A stretch of 33,297 bases of DNA from DATJUC01 sp035502675 (GCA_035502675.1 DATJUC010000309.1:1-33297), one strand, 5' to 3'; positions 1 to 8,517 are shown, counted from the first letter of the stretch. Program-made: numbers and translations. Notes: generated by a model from the letters alone, not told the origin.

Positions 1-1
1 C

Positions 2-178
2 TTCCGTGCGTCAGAGTGGACCAGCAGGATGCTCGGCGAGGACGTCAAGGAGCGCTACGCCGACCTCAAACAGGCGAGTGCCGACCGCTGCCCGCGTTTA
101 CTCGGGACGTTCGTGAAGGCCCAAGAGGTGCAGTACCATCACGAAGTCTACAACCAATATCTCTGGAATCTGTTCTAG
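2..178 (+). CDS. C-terminal end of an unidentified protein (5' cut by window)
   Basis: An open frame runs from the window edge to TAG at 176-178, giving 58 residues that include EWTSRMLGEDVKERY and end NQYLWNLF. The composition looks coding: mixed charged residues, an aromatic-rich tail and no low-complexity Arg runs of the kind seen in shadow frames here. I do not recognise the family. The gene is convergent with the HyfB-like gene ending at 379, and a hairpin with a T-run follows at 304-326, which fits a real gene end. It is outside the fluoride-linked operons as far as can be seen. Confidence 0.55.
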   Translation, partial: FRASEWTSRMLGEDVKERYADLKQASADRCPRLLGTFVKAQEVQYHHEVYNQYLWNLF

Positions 179-303
179 CGGAGAGCGGTTTTGCGAGCGC
201 TAGCGGTGGCCTAAATGCCAGCCGTGACGCTCGCAGGGATACGGGGCTAAGCGCGCGCTCGACTTCGGGATCGCGCGCTCGGCCAGCTTCTTGGTCGCAA
301 AGG

Positions 304-326
304 CGGCTTTCGGCGAGCCGTTTTTG
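304..326 (+). terminator. Probable intrinsic terminator
   Basis: Stem CGGCT (304-308) pairs with AGCCG (316-320) around a 7-base loop, followed directly by TTTTTG. It would end transcription of the gene stopping at 178. The minus strand has no clear T-run after the same stem, so it is a poorer terminator for the convergent operon. Confidence 0.5.
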
Positions 327-378
327 TTGTAACAGGAGCGCGGGCCGCCGGACTTTCGACCCTTGTCCAATCGCAACG

Positions 379-2505
379 CTACCGCTGCCAGGTGACCACG
401 GCGAGCGCCACGATCAACGCTCCCAGAGCGTATCCGACGTAGCTGGGAAGGCGCCCGTGATGCATGCGCGCGGTCACGCTTGCGATTCGGCGCGCAAGTT
501 CCGCAATCGGAAAGTTTACCAAGCGATCGGCAAGGAAGACGTCTTCGCGCTTGCGACGGATCGCCGACCGGAAATGCTCGTGGATCGTTTCACGCTCGTT
601 CTCGACCCTGGCAGGCCGAAATACTGCGTCGAAGATCGCGCGGACGGGATTGGAGAATCCCGTTGCAGTGTACGTCATCTCAGGACGAAGCCGCCGTAGG
701 CCGCCGGCCCAGACGCGCGTGCGTAGCGAGGGTTTCCGCGAAAGCAGCCGCAGCGTGGCATACGTCGCGCCGAGCGTCGCCGCAACGATCGCGACCAGGT
801 ACGTCGTAGACATAGCGAAGACGACCGGGTTGGCTTGGCCGCCCCGGAGCATGACGACCAGGCCGCGTCCCGGCAGCCATCGCCCTAGCTGCGCTCCCAA
901 GGCATGAAAGCTGGAAACGAAGTCCTCCGGAAGCGGCCGTGGGCCCGCGTTGGGATGGAAGAACGGGGGAACGAGCGCGCCGACGACGGCGTCTCGCCCC
1001 AAGATCGGCCAAGCCGCGTGACCGAGGGCAGGCAACACGTACGTCGGCAGAAGGCCCAGTAAGACGCACTCCGCAGCGAGCAGGCCCATCGCCAGGCGCA
1101 TACTGATATTGGCCTCACCGGCGTCGGTTCTCGGCGTACGCTCCGGGCCTAGGAACGTCATGCCGAACGCCTTCACGAAACAGGTTACCGCGAGGGCTGC
1201 GGTCAGGGCGAGCGCGGCGCCGCAAAGCGCAAACGCGACCCGCAGACTTAGGGGTGTCAGTTCGTCGGCGCGCAAGAGTGCTTGCAGCGTCATCCATTCA
1301 CTGACGAAGCCGTTGAATGGCGGAATCGCCGCAATTGAAAGCACTCCGATAAAGAACAGGGCGCTGGTCGCCGGCAACACCCGGATTACCCCACCGAGCG
1401 CGTTCATCGATCTGGTTCCGAGTTTGGCGTCGACGGTCGCGGCCCCGAGAAACAGCAAGGCTTTGTACGCCGAATGATTGCCCACGTGATAGAGGCCGGC
1501 CGCAAATCCGATGGCGGCGAACTGGGGTTGGCGTTCAACGATGAAGACGAAGGCGGCTCCGAACGCTGCGATCGCAATGCCGATATTCTCGATCGAACTG
1601 TAGGCGAGCAGTGCTTTGAGGTCGTCCTCGATGGTAGCGTACAAAATTCCGATCAGCGCCGACGCGGCACCAACGAGCATTACGACGACGCCTTCACCCG
1701 CGAAGCGTATCGGTGCCAACTGTGCATTTACGAGAACGATTCCGTAGACGCCGAGATTGAGTATAACGCCCGATAGCAGGGCCGATACGTTGCCGGGGGC
1801 GAGCGGGTGGGCGCGAGGCAGCCACGAATTCATCGGCAGCAGCCCGGCTTTGACGCCAAAACCTGCGAACGAGAGCAGAAAGACGCTCCACGAAGCGGCC
1901 ACGTTTAAGGTGGCTGCCGGCGAGTCGAACGACAGCGATCCGCCGCGCGTCAATAACATCGCCAGCAGCGCCGCCATGGTACCCGCTTCGCTCATGCCGA
2001 GCATCACGAACGCTGCCCGGGCGTTTTCGAAGCGCCTCCATTCGAAGGCAACCAGCATCGAGCTGGCGATGGCGACGATCTCCCACGTGACGAAGAACGA
2101 AACGACGTCGCGGCATTCGAAAATGGCGACGACCGCGGAAAGCAGTAAGCAGTACCAGAACCCGAACGCACGCAAAGAGTATTGGCCTGCGTAGCGGTCG
2201 ACGTACCGTAACGTGAAGATCGAGACGGGCGCGTAGACGAGCGCGGCGATGGTCGCGAACCAGGCGGCTAAGGTGGTCGTACCTGCGGCGACGGTACCCA
2301 GCACCGGAAAGCTCCACAGCGTCAGCTCGGCGCTGGGTCCGCGAGCCAGGGTGACCACCCCGCCGGCGAACGCGACTGCAGCGGCAGCCGCCCCAATGCA
2401 AGCCACGGCTTTGGAGACCGCGCGCTCGGGCAGACCAAGCGAAATCAGGGCACCCAAAGCAGCGATCCCAGCCGCCGCCAAGCTGAGTTCGAGCGAGGCG
2501 TTCAC
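379..2505 (-). CDS. HyfB/NuoL-like antiporter subunit of Ehr-type complex 1
   Basis: This is a 708-residue polytopic membrane protein of the proton-conducting (MrpA/NuoL/HyfB) family, the last gene of complex 1. It carries the TM5-type glutamate in TWEIVAIASS, the TM7-type lysine in FGVKAGLLPMNSWLP followed by the usual RAHPLAPGNVSALLSG segment, and a TM12-type lysine in NHSAYKALLF. The C-terminal tail contains YTATGFSNPVRAIFD, typical of HyfB/HycC. The start is GTG at 2505, overlapping the TGA of the upstream small-subunit gene as GTGA. A longer frame to 2868 exists but is Arg-rich shadow sequence over that gene. The protein probably forms one ion channel module of the complex. Ion identity (H+ or Na+) cannot be read from sequence. 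Confidence 0.9.
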   Translation of the reverse strand: MNASLELSLAAAGIAALGALISLGLPERAVSKAVACIGAAAAAVAFAGGVVTLARGPSAELTLWSFPVLGTVAAGTTTLAAWFATIAALVYAPVSIFTLRYVDRYAGQYSLRAFGFWYCLLLSAVVAIFECRDVVSFFVTWEIVAIASSMLVAFEWRRFENARAAFVMLGMSEAGTMAALLAMLLTRGGSLSFDSPAATLNVAASWSVFLLSFAGFGVKAGLLPMNSWLPRAHPLAPGNVSALLSGVILNLGVYGIVLVNAQLAPIRFAGEGVVVMLVGAASALIGILYATIEDDLKALLAYSSIENIGIAIAAFGAAFVFIVERQPQFAAIGFAAGLYHVGNHSAYKALLFLGAATVDAKLGTRSMNALGGVIRVLPATSALFFIGVLSIAAIPPFNGFVSEWMTLQALLRADELTPLSLRVAFALCGAALALTAALAVTCFVKAFGMTFLGPERTPRTDAGEANISMRLAMGLLAAECVLLGLLPTYVLPALGHAAWPILGRDAVVGALVPPFFHPNAGPRPLPEDFVSSFHALGAQLGRWLPGRGLVVMLRGGQANPVVFAMSTTYLVAIVAATLGATYATLRLLSRKPSLRTRVWAGGLRRLRPEMTYTATGFSNPVRAIFDAVFRPARVENERETIHEHFRSAIRRKREDVFLADRLVNFPIAELARRIASVTARMHHGRLPSYVGYALGALIVALAVVTWQR

Positions 2506-3218
2506 GTCGCGCGGCCCTGCTTCTGGCCGCACACTTCTCGGAGCGCGGCTAGGACCGCATACGGAGACGGAGGACAGCCAGGGACCACGAGGTCGACGGG
2601 AACGGCCTCGGCCGCGCCGGCCCCACACATGAGCGACGGACCGAAAATGCCGCCGCTTGCGGCGCAGGCGCCGACGGCGACGACGCGCTTGGGTTCGGGC
2701 ATGGCTTCGTACGCCGCGATCAAAGGCTCCCGCATTTGCCGCGTCACGGGCCCGACGACGAGCAGGACGTCGGCCTGCCGCGGCGTCGGCGTGATGAATA
2801 TGCCGAAGCGATGCAGGTTGTACGATGGACCTGCGAGCTGCGCGAGCTCGTTCAGGCACGATCCGCAATCTCCCGCGTCGACGATGCGGACGTGGAGCGA
2901 CCGTGCAAAGCGTCCGCCGAGACGCGCTCGGCTACCTTCGCCATGTGCGACCTGCACGTCGTGACGCCACTGCACCGGAGATGCGTCGCCGCGGCAGCGC
3001 ATGCAGAGGACGCAGCGGTCCGGATCGACTTCGGCTACCGGCCCGGCGGCGACGATGGCTCGCGTTGGGCAGAGTCTCGCCAGCGCGGCTGCCGCGTCGT
3101 CGGAGACCTGAAGCGTGGTCGCCGGCAGCCCCGCCGACAACGATTCGGAAACGTCGCCTGCCGGCGCAAACTCGGTCTTAACCCCTGCTGCTACTCCGCG
3201 AAGAAACCAGTTATTCAT
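2502..3218 (-). CDS. HyfI/NuoB-like small subunit with fused ferredoxin domain, complex 1
   Basis: 238 residues. The N-terminal half has one [4Fe-4S] ligand set: Cys50 (CP) plus Cys69, Cys72 and Cys75 (CVLCMRC). This replaces the separate HyfH ferredoxin of classic operons. The C-terminal half is NuoB-like, with the four proximal-cluster cysteines present: Cys118 and Cys121 (DCGSC), Cys185 (GACAASGG) and Cys215 (PGCPPSP). Electrons could therefore pass between two clusters, although the partner large subunit has no NiFe site. ATG at 3218 overlaps the large-subunit stop as ATGA. A paralogue in complex 2 has lost the proximal cysteines. Confidence 0.9.
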   Translation of the reverse strand: MNNWFLRGVAAGVKTEFAPAGDVSESLSAGLPATTLQVSDDAAAALARLCPTRAIVAAGPVAEVDPDRCVLCMRCRGDASPVQWRHDVQVAHGEGSRARLGGRFARSLHVRIVDAGDCGSCLNELAQLAGPSYNLHRFGIFITPTPRQADVLLVVGPVTRQMREPLIAAYEAMPEPKRVVAVGACAASGGIFGPSLMCGAGAAEAVPVDLVVPGCPPSPYAVLAALREVCGQKQGRAT

Positions 3219-4765
3219 CGGTCGTTCTCCGCGACGGAAAGATCGAGCGTCGCCAGGATGATCGGAAAATCCTGAAAAGCGAAATCCTCGGTCGCCAGAT
3301 GAAAGCCGTGCCAGTTACGAAACGACGGGGGCGTCAACCGGTAACGAACGATTGCGCCGGCTCGATCGACCTCGACCCACTGGACGGACGCGCCACGAGG
3401 CGCCTCGGTCCATCCAAGGGCTCGCCCCGCGCCGGATACCGGCGAAGCGTGCACGGTTCCGTCGGGGAGTTCGAGAGCGCGCATGATTCGCAGCGATTCT
3501 TTCATTTCGGCGAATAGCACGCGGAGGCGGGCGTACCCGTCGCCTTCGCGCTCGATGGGGACGTCGAAGACGACGTCGGAATAGCCCGCGTACGGCTGGA
3601 GGACGCGGAGATCGGCCGCGACGCCGCTCGCGCGGGCAAACGGTCCGACCAGCTCGAACGTGTGAGCTTGCTCCGCGCTCACGATCCCTATTTGCTCGAT
3701 GCGGTCCAGAAAACTGTTGGAACTTGCGAGGGCGGTTCCCAGCTCCTCGACGCGACCCAACAGCGACGCGACCTGCTCGGTCGTAGAACGCAACAGCGCG
3801 GTGTCGAAGTCTCGTCTCAGTCCGCCCAATTCGAGAACGCCGAAGAAATAGCGATGCCCCGCCAACTCTCCGCTTACTCGCAAGAGCCGCTCCTCCAGCC
3901 ACAAAGCTTGGCTCGCGGCGACCGTCAGCGCCGTCGACGCGCAAATCTCGCGAATCGACGTCGTATGATGCCGAATCCGTTCGAGCTCGGCGAAAAACGT
4001 ACGCAGCGCGATCGCTCGGCGAGGGACGTTTACTCCGAGGGCGCGCTCCACGGCTTCACAGTACGCCAGCCCGTTACCGATGGCGCTGGTTCCGTTACAC
4101 CGCTCGGCTAACAGCAGGACGTCGGCAGGCGTCTTTCCTTCCGCGAGTTTTTCGATCGCTCGATACTTGAAGAACAGACGCGGGACCGCGCGAACGACGT
4201 CTTCACCCACCGTCTCGAGCAGAAACAGTGCCGATTCCGCGTCGCCGGAGTATATCGGACCGACGGGCATGACGAACGAGCCCTCCTCCTCGAGAACGCG
4301 TTTCGGAGTCCACTCGCGGCGCTGTTCCTTGACCTCGTCGGGCTTCAGGTGCGGTCGCATCAGCCCGAGATTCTCTGCCCAGCGATCGTCGTGCAACACG
4401 AAGTCGCCTAGGCGCGGATGCTGAGTGAAGCGAATCGAAAAGAGATCCTCGATCTCGCGCTCGAACCAATCGGCCGCGATGACGGCCGAAACAATACTCG
4501 GGAGCGTCCGTTCCGCCGGATCCACCGCAACGAGCAACTGCAGCCATCCGTCGTGCAGAGTAGCGTAAAAGCAGTAACGAACCTCGAGCGAACGGTCGTA
4601 TTCCCGAGCTACCAACGTTCCCAGGCGCCATTCACGTTCGTGCAGATAAATCGCCGCTGCCCGCAAATGCGAGGCGGGAATCCGAGCGCAAACGGATCGG
4701 TCTTCCGTCTCCCAGACAATGTCGGGACAGATCGTCTCGAGCTCTCGAAAGATCTGCGACGTCAC
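3215..4765 (-). CDS. HyfG/HycE-like large subunit lacking the NiFe site, complex 1
   Basis: 516 residues. Residues 1-130 are the NuoC-like domain (DWFEREIEDLFSIRF near 99-113); the rest is NuoD/HycE-like. The first NiFe motif, ERVCGIC in HycE, reads ERCNGTS (221-227), so the ligand positions are Asn224 and Ser227. The second, DPCYSC, reads DLSVAE (508-513), giving Ser510 and Glu513. The protein ends NDR, matching the Arg after which HycE is cleaved during maturation, so there is no C-terminal extension. It cannot bind NiFe and belongs to the Ehr type. The start is GTG at 4765 in a GTGA overlap; the longer frame to 5020 is shadow over the HyfF-like gene. Its reaction or partner is unknown. Confidence 0.92.
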   Translation of the reverse strand: MTSQIFRELETICPDIVWETEDRSVCARIPASHLRAAAIYLHEREWRLGTLVAREYDRSLEVRYCFYATLHDGWLQLLVAVDPAERTLPSIVSAVIAADWFEREIEDLFSIRFTQHPRLGDFVLHDDRWAENLGLMRPHLKPDEVKEQRREWTPKRVLEEEGSFVMPVGPIYSGDAESALFLLETVGEDVVRAVPRLFFKYRAIEKLAEGKTPADVLLLAERCNGTSAIGNGLAYCEAVERALGVNVPRRAIALRTFFAELERIRHHTTSIREICASTALTVAASQALWLEERLLRVSGELAGHRYFFGVLELGGLRRDFDTALLRSTTEQVASLLGRVEELGTALASSNSFLDRIEQIGIVSAEQAHTFELVGPFARASGVAADLRVLQPYAGYSDVVFDVPIEREGDGYARLRVLFAEMKESLRIMRALELPDGTVHASPVSGAGRALGWTEAPRGASVQWVEVDRAGAIVRYRLTPPSFRNWHGFHLATEDFAFQDFPIILATLDLSVAENDR

Positions 4766-6189
4766 AAAGCGCCCAACGCCTGTCCCGCACTCCGTAATGC
4801 GTCGTAGATACCGCCTGGAAGCCACACGCCGAAGACTATGACGGGTATCGCGGCAACGGCGATCGCAAGCGCGCAGGCCGCCGGCAGTCGCCGGCCGGGA
4901 AGGCGATGCTCGCCTCCGATCATCGTCGTAACGCGCCACAACAGGCCGAAGAATGCCAAGACGATGAATAGCGTGAGGAGAACCGCGACGGCGTAGAGAC
5001 GAGCTTGCAACGCCGACCAAAGGATGGCCAGTTCGCTCAAAAACACGACCATCGGCGGCGCCCCGCCGATCGCTAAGGCTCCGAAGAGGAAGGCCCCGGC
5101 CGTCGTCGGGCTCTCGGCGAGAAGTCCCCGAACGTTAGCAATCTCGCGCGTACCGGCGATGACGAGGACGGCTCCGGCAGCGTAGAAGCATAGTGACTTG
5201 GCGAGCGAATGCGCGAGCATTTGCCATACGGTTGCGATATCACCTGCCGGCGTAAAAATGCTCGCCGCCGTCAGGATGAGCCCCATATGCTCCACCGTCG
5301 AAAACGCGAATAGCCGCTTGTAATCGTGGGCCTGCAGGATTAGGAACGATGCAACACCGACCGAGGTCAGGCCGACGACGGAAAACCAGATTCCGACGTG
5401 GAGCGACGGATCGCTTGCGAAGACGTCCCGGAGGCGAAGAATCACGTAAAGCACCGCTGTCGTTTCCACGCCGGAAAGCATCGCGCAGACCGGCGACGGA
5501 GCCTGACTGTGAGCGTCCGGCAGCCACGCATGCAAAGGAACGAGCCCAATCTTTGCGCCGTAACCGACGAGGAGTAGCACGAAGGCGACTTCCACGAGCG
5601 GGCGAGGCAGGGCTGCGGCGTGCATCCGCAGCCCGCTCCAGGTAAAGTCGGTGCTTCCGGCGGTGTGGAGTGCCCAAAAAAGGATGAGGACGCCCAAAAC
5701 CGCTACCGTGGCCCCGATAAGCGTAAGCACCATATATTTCCACGCCGCCTCGACCGCCTCGGCCGTTTGCTCGTAGGAAACCAGCAGCACCGACAGCAGC
5801 GTCGTAAGCTCGACGAAAATCCAGACCAATCCAAGTTCGCTCAGGCAGGGGATACTCAACATCGAAAAGGCAAAGAGGTTGAAGTTCGCGTGGTACTGGC
5901 GCAGGCGCCGGCCATCATCCGCGTTTAAATATCCCCACGAAAAGAGCGACGCCGTGAAATACACGAACGCGATGAGCGCGAGCAAGACGGCCCCCAGCGA
6001 GTCCATCTCGATCCATCCCACCGCCGTGACGACCGTTCCGCCGAGGCGGAGCGACCACAAAATCCAGCCGGAAATCGCGAAGGTTACGAACGAGCCGGCG
6101 ACCGTCACCAACGGCGCCGCGCGGCCGCTGCGCGGAATCGCACACCACAGGGCCGCGCACAGGGCGATTGCCGGGACGGCGACGATCAT
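4762..6189 (-). CDS. HyfF/NuoN-M-like antiporter subunit, complex 1
   Basis: 475 residues, a polytopic membrane protein of the antiporter family. Key segments are FVELTTLLSVLLVSYE (TM5-type Glu), GYGAKIGLVPLHAWLPDAHSQ (TM7-type Lys and the conserved LPDAH turn), MLSGVETTAVLYVILR (typical of HyfF) and AHSLAKSLCFYAAG (TM12-type Lys). All expected charged channel residues are present, so ion translocation is plausible. ATG at 6189 overlaps the HyfE-like stop; the stop overlaps the large-subunit GTG start. No HyfD-like gene is present, so the complex has two antiporter-type subunits, this one and the HyfB-like one. Confidence 0.9.
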   Translation of the reverse strand: MIVAVPAIALCAALWCAIPRSGRAAPLVTVAGSFVTFAISGWILWSLRLGGTVVTAVGWIEMDSLGAVLLALIAFVYFTASLFSWGYLNADDGRRLRQYHANFNLFAFSMLSIPCLSELGLVWIFVELTTLLSVLLVSYEQTAEAVEAAWKYMVLTLIGATVAVLGVLILFWALHTAGSTDFTWSGLRMHAAALPRPLVEVAFVLLLVGYGAKIGLVPLHAWLPDAHSQAPSPVCAMLSGVETTAVLYVILRLRDVFASDPSLHVGIWFSVVGLTSVGVASFLILQAHDYKRLFAFSTVEHMGLILTAASIFTPAGDIATVWQMLAHSLAKSLCFYAAGAVLVIAGTREIANVRGLLAESPTTAGAFLFGALAIGGAPPMVVFLSELAILWSALQARLYAVAVLLTLFIVLAFFGLLWRVTTMIGGEHRLPGRRLPAACALAIAVAAIPVIVFGVWLPGGIYDALRSAGQALGAL

Positions 6190-6851
6190 CGGCTTCGCTC
6201 CCGCAAGGTCGACAACGCGCCCACCTCGGTCGTTCCCATGCGCCGATACGCAATTCGGGTCAAGAGTGCCACGATGAAGGCCAGCAACGGTACGTCAAAC
6301 GCGATGGCCAACTCGGCGATGAGCGGAAAGTCGGGTGCGATCGCAATGCCCGCCAAGAACGCGGCGTTTTCCATCGCTAGAATGCCGAGAAGCTGAGGAA
6401 CTGCCTCGACGCGAACGGCGAGCACGAGCAGTCCTACGAGCAGGGCTGCAAAGCCCATCGAGACGTTGCCGGCCGAAAGGTTGGGGGCGGCCTTGACGAG
6501 ATGTTGGGCGAAGAAGTATCCGGCGAAGGTGAGAGCCAGCGCCGCGAGCAGCGTCGCCGGCGTGTCTAGGGTCCGCCCGATTTCGCGCTTCCGATAGATT
6601 TCCCCGGGAACCAGCCAGCGCAGCAGCCATGGAATCACCAGAGCCTTACTCAGCAGGGTGACGCACCCCAGCGCGAAGAGGTGCCACGAGAACGGAACGG
6701 CACCGAGAAGAAACGCGGAAGCAGCGAGCAGCAGGGACTGCACGATGAAAACCTGCAGGCAGGCGCCGACTTGGCGCGTCACGGTCATGGCTATCGTTGC
6801 GACGATGAAGAACCCAAGGACCAACGCGTTTAGCTCGCCGAGCGGCGTCAT
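6186..6851 (-). CDS. HyfE-like membrane subunit, complex 1
   Basis: 221 residues with several hydrophobic helices. It corresponds to HyfE, which has a NuoK-like part. Segments LLSKALVIPWLLRWL and ILAMENAAFLAGIAIAPDFP fit the HyfE family, including a membrane glutamate in MEN. The start is ATG at 6851, overlapping the TGA of the HyfC-like gene (ATGA); the longer frame to 7052 is shadow. The complex 2 paralogue has exactly the same length, which supports an ancestral duplication of the whole operon. It would bridge the HyfC-like anchor and the antiporter subunits. Confidence 0.85.
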   Translation of the reverse strand: MTPLGELNALVLGFFIVATIAMTVTRQVGACLQVFIVQSLLLAASAFLLGAVPFSWHLFALGCVTLLSKALVIPWLLRWLVPGEIYRKREIGRTLDTPATLLAALALTFAGYFFAQHLVKAAPNLSAGNVSMGFAALLVGLLVLAVRVEAVPQLLGILAMENAAFLAGIAIAPDFPLIAELAIAFDVPLLAFIVALLTRIAYRRMGTTEVGALSTLRERSR

Positions 6852-7798
6852 AGATGCAGGAGCTCTGCGAGCATCGCCGTCACCGATACCACGAATGCGC
6901 CCGCGAGGAAGTCGGCTATCCGGAATAGGCGCAACTTGGCATAGGAAGATTCGACGATCACGATCAAGGCGACGAGCACGAGTATCTTGAGCGCAACGAA
7001 TCCTATCGCAGCCAATATGGAGAGAAGCGCGGCGTCGTTGGCGAGGCCCCACGGCGTCGTCAGGACGTTGAGAAATACGACTGCAAGGACGACGAACTTC
7101 ATGTAGCCGCCGTACTTGACGAGCGCCGCGGAGCGTCCCGAGAACTCCAGCGCCTTCGACTCGTCGATCATTGCGAGTTCAAAATGCCCGCTCGGGTTAT
7201 CCACGGGCAGGCGTCCGGTCTCGGTCAAGATGATCATAAAAAACGCGACGAGCAACAAGACGTGCGACGGCGCGAAGAGATTGGAAACCGGGTGCACCCA
7301 GTGCTGCTGCACGATATACGGGATCGTGGAGCTCGCGACGAACGACACCGTAAACAGTACGATGATGAGAACCGGTTCGGCCAAGAAGCCGACCATCCGC
7401 GTCCGGCTGGCGCCCATCGCCCCGTAGGGGTTGCCTGCATCGATGGCGGCCAGCGCAAAGAAGAAGCCCGAGATTGCAAAGATAAATCCGACCGCCAGCA
7501 TATCTCCGGCGAAAGCGAAAAACAGTGGAAAATCCGTCAGCACGGGAATCAACAACGTCACGACCAGCGGAGTCGCGAACACTAAGTACGGCGTAGTCCG
7601 GAAGATCCAACTGCTCTGTTCCGGAAGGCGTTCTTCCTTGCCGATCAGCTTGTAGAGGTCGCGGTACGGTTGCAAAATGCTAGGCCCGCGCTTGGATTGT
7701 ACGATCTCCTTACAACGCGCAAGGACTCCGGCAAACAGCGGCGACAGACCGAGGACGAACGCGAGCTGAACGAGGTTGAGCGCGATCGATTGAGTCAT
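6848..7798 (-). CDS. HyfC/HycD/NuoH-like membrane anchor subunit, complex 1
   Basis: 316 residues, first gene of the complex 1 operon. It is a NuoH-like membrane protein that anchors the soluble electron-transfer arm. It keeps the family segments SKRGPSILQPYRDLYKL near the N-terminus and ETGRLPVDNPSGHFELAMIDE in a cytoplasmic loop, close to HycD. The chosen start is ATG at 7798, with GAGG about 6 bases upstream; a TTG at 7810 is the alternative. A fluoride riboswitch lies on the same strand about 70 bases upstream and presumably controls the whole C-E-F-G-I-B operon. Confidence 0.9.
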   Translation of the reverse strand: MTQSIALNLVQLAFVLGLSPLFAGVLARCKEIVQSKRGPSILQPYRDLYKLIGKEERLPEQSSWIFRTTPYLVFATPLVVTLLIPVLTDFPLFFAFAGDMLAVGFIFAISGFFFALAAIDAGNPYGAMGASRTRMVGFLAEPVLIIVLFTVSFVASSTIPYIVQQHWVHPVSNLFAPSHVLLLVAFFMIILTETGRLPVDNPSGHFELAMIDESKALEFSGRSAALVKYGGYMKFVVLAVVFLNVLTTPWGLANDAALLSILAAIGFVALKILVLVALIVIVESSYAKLRLFRIADFLAGAFVVSVTAMLAELLHL

Positions 7799-7845
7799 CG
7801 AACGCCTCAATCCCGTTGGCCGTTGACGAGCGGTCTCACGTTAGC

Positions 7846-7877
7846 GACTCCATACTCAAGCTCACTGAGTAGGAGCC
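7846..7877 (-). promoter_or_regulatory. Expression-platform hairpin of the complex 1 riboswitch
   Basis: On the minus strand the 3' strand of P1 (GGCTCCTACTCA, 7877 down) can pair with TGAGTATGGAGTC (to 7846): about 12 pairs with one bulged T and one G-T pair. It competes with aptamer P1. No T-run follows, so it is not a classical terminator, and the coding start is about 48 bases further on. How it controls expression is unclear. Confidence 0.55.
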
Positions 7878-7914
7878 ATCATCCCTTGCGGGCTAACGCG
7901 GGCTCCATCGCCGG
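7869..7914 (-). promoter_or_regulatory. Fluoride (crcB-motif) riboswitch upstream of complex 1
   Basis: Read on the minus strand from 7914, GGCGATGGAGCCCGC is followed by GTTAGCCC, then GCAAGGGATGATGGCTCC. This matches the fluoride aptamer: P1 is GGAGCC/GGCTCC, P2 is CCC/GGG closing a GCAA loop, the conserved GATGG core and GATGG...TCCTAC 3' end are present, and a short GCG/CGC pseudoknot can form. Rfam calls the class crcB (RF01734). It lies in the leader of the complex 1 operon, with no other gene between. Confidence 0.9.
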
Positions 7915-7941
7915 ACTTTTCGTCTATTCCCCTTCTTGAAG

Positions 7942-7988
7942 CCGGGACGTCCCCCTTCCGCCTCAACGGGGAAGGCGGTTCGTCCCGG
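7942..7988. other. Long hairpin in the divergent intergenic region
   Basis: CCGGGACG (7942-7949) pairs with CGTCCCGG (7981-7988), and inside it CCTTCC pairs with GGAAGG around a 10-base loop. It lies between the two divergent transcription units, upstream of the complex 1 riboswitch on one strand and just before the DUF190 gene on the other. Its role is unknown; it could be an operator, a 5' stabiliser or part of a promoter region. Confidence 0.5.
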
Positions 7989-8021
7989 GCGGGCGTGACA
8001 ATCGCAGTGCTCGTACGTATC

Positions 8022-8429
8022 ATGGTGGCAGAAGCGGCTTCACAGATGGGGTGGGGATTGGCGGAGTTCAAGCAAGGTCGGCTCCTGCGCATTTTCTTAG
8101 ACGAGAACGATCGGTACGGTCTCCAGCCGATGTATACCGCCGTCGTCGAACTGTTGCGGTCCAGACGCATCGCAGGTGCGACCGTCTTTCGCGGCATTGA
8201 AGGATTCGGTCAGCACCACGAAGTGCATCTAGCCAAGGTGTTCTCGTGGATGCCGAATCTGCCGATTCTGATCGAGGTCGTCGACGATGTCGACAAGATC
8301 GACGCAATTCTTCCGGAGCTCGAAGCCTTCGTAGGAGAGGGTTTGCTCACGCTGGAGGCTGCCGAATATCTCCGTCTCTCACGCGTTCCGGAGGGCCGAG
8401 CTTCCAAGCGCGCGGATACCGCATCCTAA
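8022..8429 (+). CDS. DUF190 family (PII-like fold) protein 1
   Basis: About 135 residues. The core GRLLRIFLDENDRYGLQPMYTAVVELLRS, then GATVFRGIEGFGQ and LPILIEVVDD, is DUF190, a small family with a PII/GlnB-like fold often found beside CrcB genes. The C-terminal 25 residues are extra. The start is uncertain: GTG at 7995, ATG at 8022 and ATG at 8046 are all in frame and none has a good ribosome-binding site; I took 8022. It is divergent from complex 1. The biochemical role of the family is not established to my knowledge. A signalling or small-ligand role is inferred from the fold. Confidence 0.85.
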   Translation: MVAEAASQMGWGLAEFKQGRLLRIFLDENDRYGLQPMYTAVVELLRSRRIAGATVFRGIEGFGQHHEVHLAKVFSWMPNLPILIEVVDDVDKIDAILPELEAFVGEGLLTLEAAEYLRLSRVPEGRASKRADTAS

Positions 8430-8465
8430 CCAGGAGCACCGACTCGAGCTGCGAACGCCCTCGGC

Positions 8466-8517
8466 AAGGGCGATGGAGCACCGCCTTTAACCGCCGCAGG
8501 GTCGGCTGATGGCTCCT
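8466..8517 (+). promoter_or_regulatory. Fluoride (crcB-motif) riboswitch before DUF190-MutS operon
   Basis: AAGGGCGATGGAGCACCGCC, then TTTAACCGCC, then GGCTGATGGCTCCT, is a near-consensus fluoride aptamer. P1 is GGAGC (8475-8479) with GCTCC (8512-8516), P2 is GCCG/CGGC, and the pseudoknot is GGCG/CGCC extended by A-T pairs. It sits between the two DUF190 genes, so it controls the second one and the genes after it. Confidence 0.94.

Noticed and set aside
379..7798. Group 4 [NiFe]-hydrogenase or formate hydrogenlyase
   Set aside because: Subunit set and order resemble Hyf, but the large subunit lacks all NiFe cysteines and the C-terminal maturation extension, and no formate dehydrogenase or hyp genes are seen.
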